Source: Brevundimonas vesicularis (GTDB lineage: Bacteria; Pseudomonadota; Alphaproteobacteria; Caulobacterales; Caulobacteraceae). Taken from it: DNA of 64,000 nt. Position numbers and translations under genes: made by a program. The stretch spans positions 1,364,001-1,428,000 of the forward strand of contig NZ_JACHLJ010000001.1 of NCBI RefSeq assembly GCF_014204545.1. Direction: 5' to 3'. The notes beneath the pieces are model-generated. The model searched no databases. It had not been told where the DNA came from and saw only the letters and a list, made by a program, of their open reading frames with translations. Shown one piece after another: positions 62,442 through 64,000 of the stretch. Position 1 is the stretch's first letter, and the number at the start of each line of letters is the position of its first letter.

Positions 62442-64000
<1,559 letters not shown>

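Overview
The window comes from a GC-rich alphaproteobacterium, most likely a member of Caulobacterales close to Brevundimonas or Caulobacter. Reasons: a Caulobacter-type maltodextrin locus built on a TonB-dependent receptor, a Calvin-type class II aldolase next to gap and pgk, an alphaproteobacterial SerC, an RpoH with the RpoH box, and a complete Rhodobacter-type gene transfer agent (GTA) structural cluster. No rRNA, tRNA, CRISPR array, insertion sequence or integrase was seen. Species is inferred from gene content only.

Layout. 1-3.9 kb: a tripartite RND efflux operon (permease cut by the window start) divergent from a TetR regulator, with a palindromic operator between them. 4-20 kb: a sugar importer and a maltodextrin/starch locus. 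It holds a TonB-dependent receptor, a lipoprotein alpha-amylase, a GH13 alpha-glucosidase, a LacI regulator, and a four-gene run GH97 / sugar MFS / esterase / GH15 joined by start-stop overlaps. Three intergenic sites share one AT-rich motif that looks like the LacI operator. 20-22.2 kb: an ammonium transporter with a TorF-type porin. 22.4-31.7 kb: one minus-strand operon for all branched-chain amino acid steps, ilvD-ilvC-ilvB-ilvN(short)-leuA(short)-leuC-leuD-leuB. It is preceded by a leader peptide rich in Leu/Val/Ile codons and a terminator, i.e. a transcription attenuator. 32-35.6 kb: gap, pgk, fba. 35.6-43 kb: a DUF2799 lipoprotein, an RluA-type pseudouridine synthase, rpoH, an atypical response regulator, purA, serC, and a DnaJ-C protein.

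43.1-61.3 kb (minus strand) is a GTA cluster in the canonical order: small and large terminase, portal, g3.5, prohead protease, capsid, connectors, DUF3168, major tail protein, tail chaperones, a short tape measure, DUF2460, DUF2163, NlpC/P60 and the TIM-barrel hub protein. No integrase, repressor, replication or lysis gene is present, which separates it from an ordinary prophage. Additions to the canonical set are: (i) a head-spike module between terminase and portal, made of a spike-base protein, an SGNH hydrolase and a membrane O-acyltransferase; (ii) opposite-strand genes, a DUF805 protein between g11 and g12 and two membrane proteins between capsid and protease; (iii) many copies of a palindromic GC-rich repeat at the gene borders. 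Two of these repeats lie in frame inside the NlpC/P60 gene and encode its N- and C-terminal extensions.

61.4-64 kb: a YcgN-family Cys-cluster protein, an EmrE-like SMR exporter and an ABC-F ATPase cut by the window end.

Four points deserve most attention: the spike esterase / acyltransferase pair in the GTA, the repeat-encoded protein ends, the ilv-leu attenuator joined to enzymes that lack their usual regulatory domains, and the shared operator of the maltodextrin locus.
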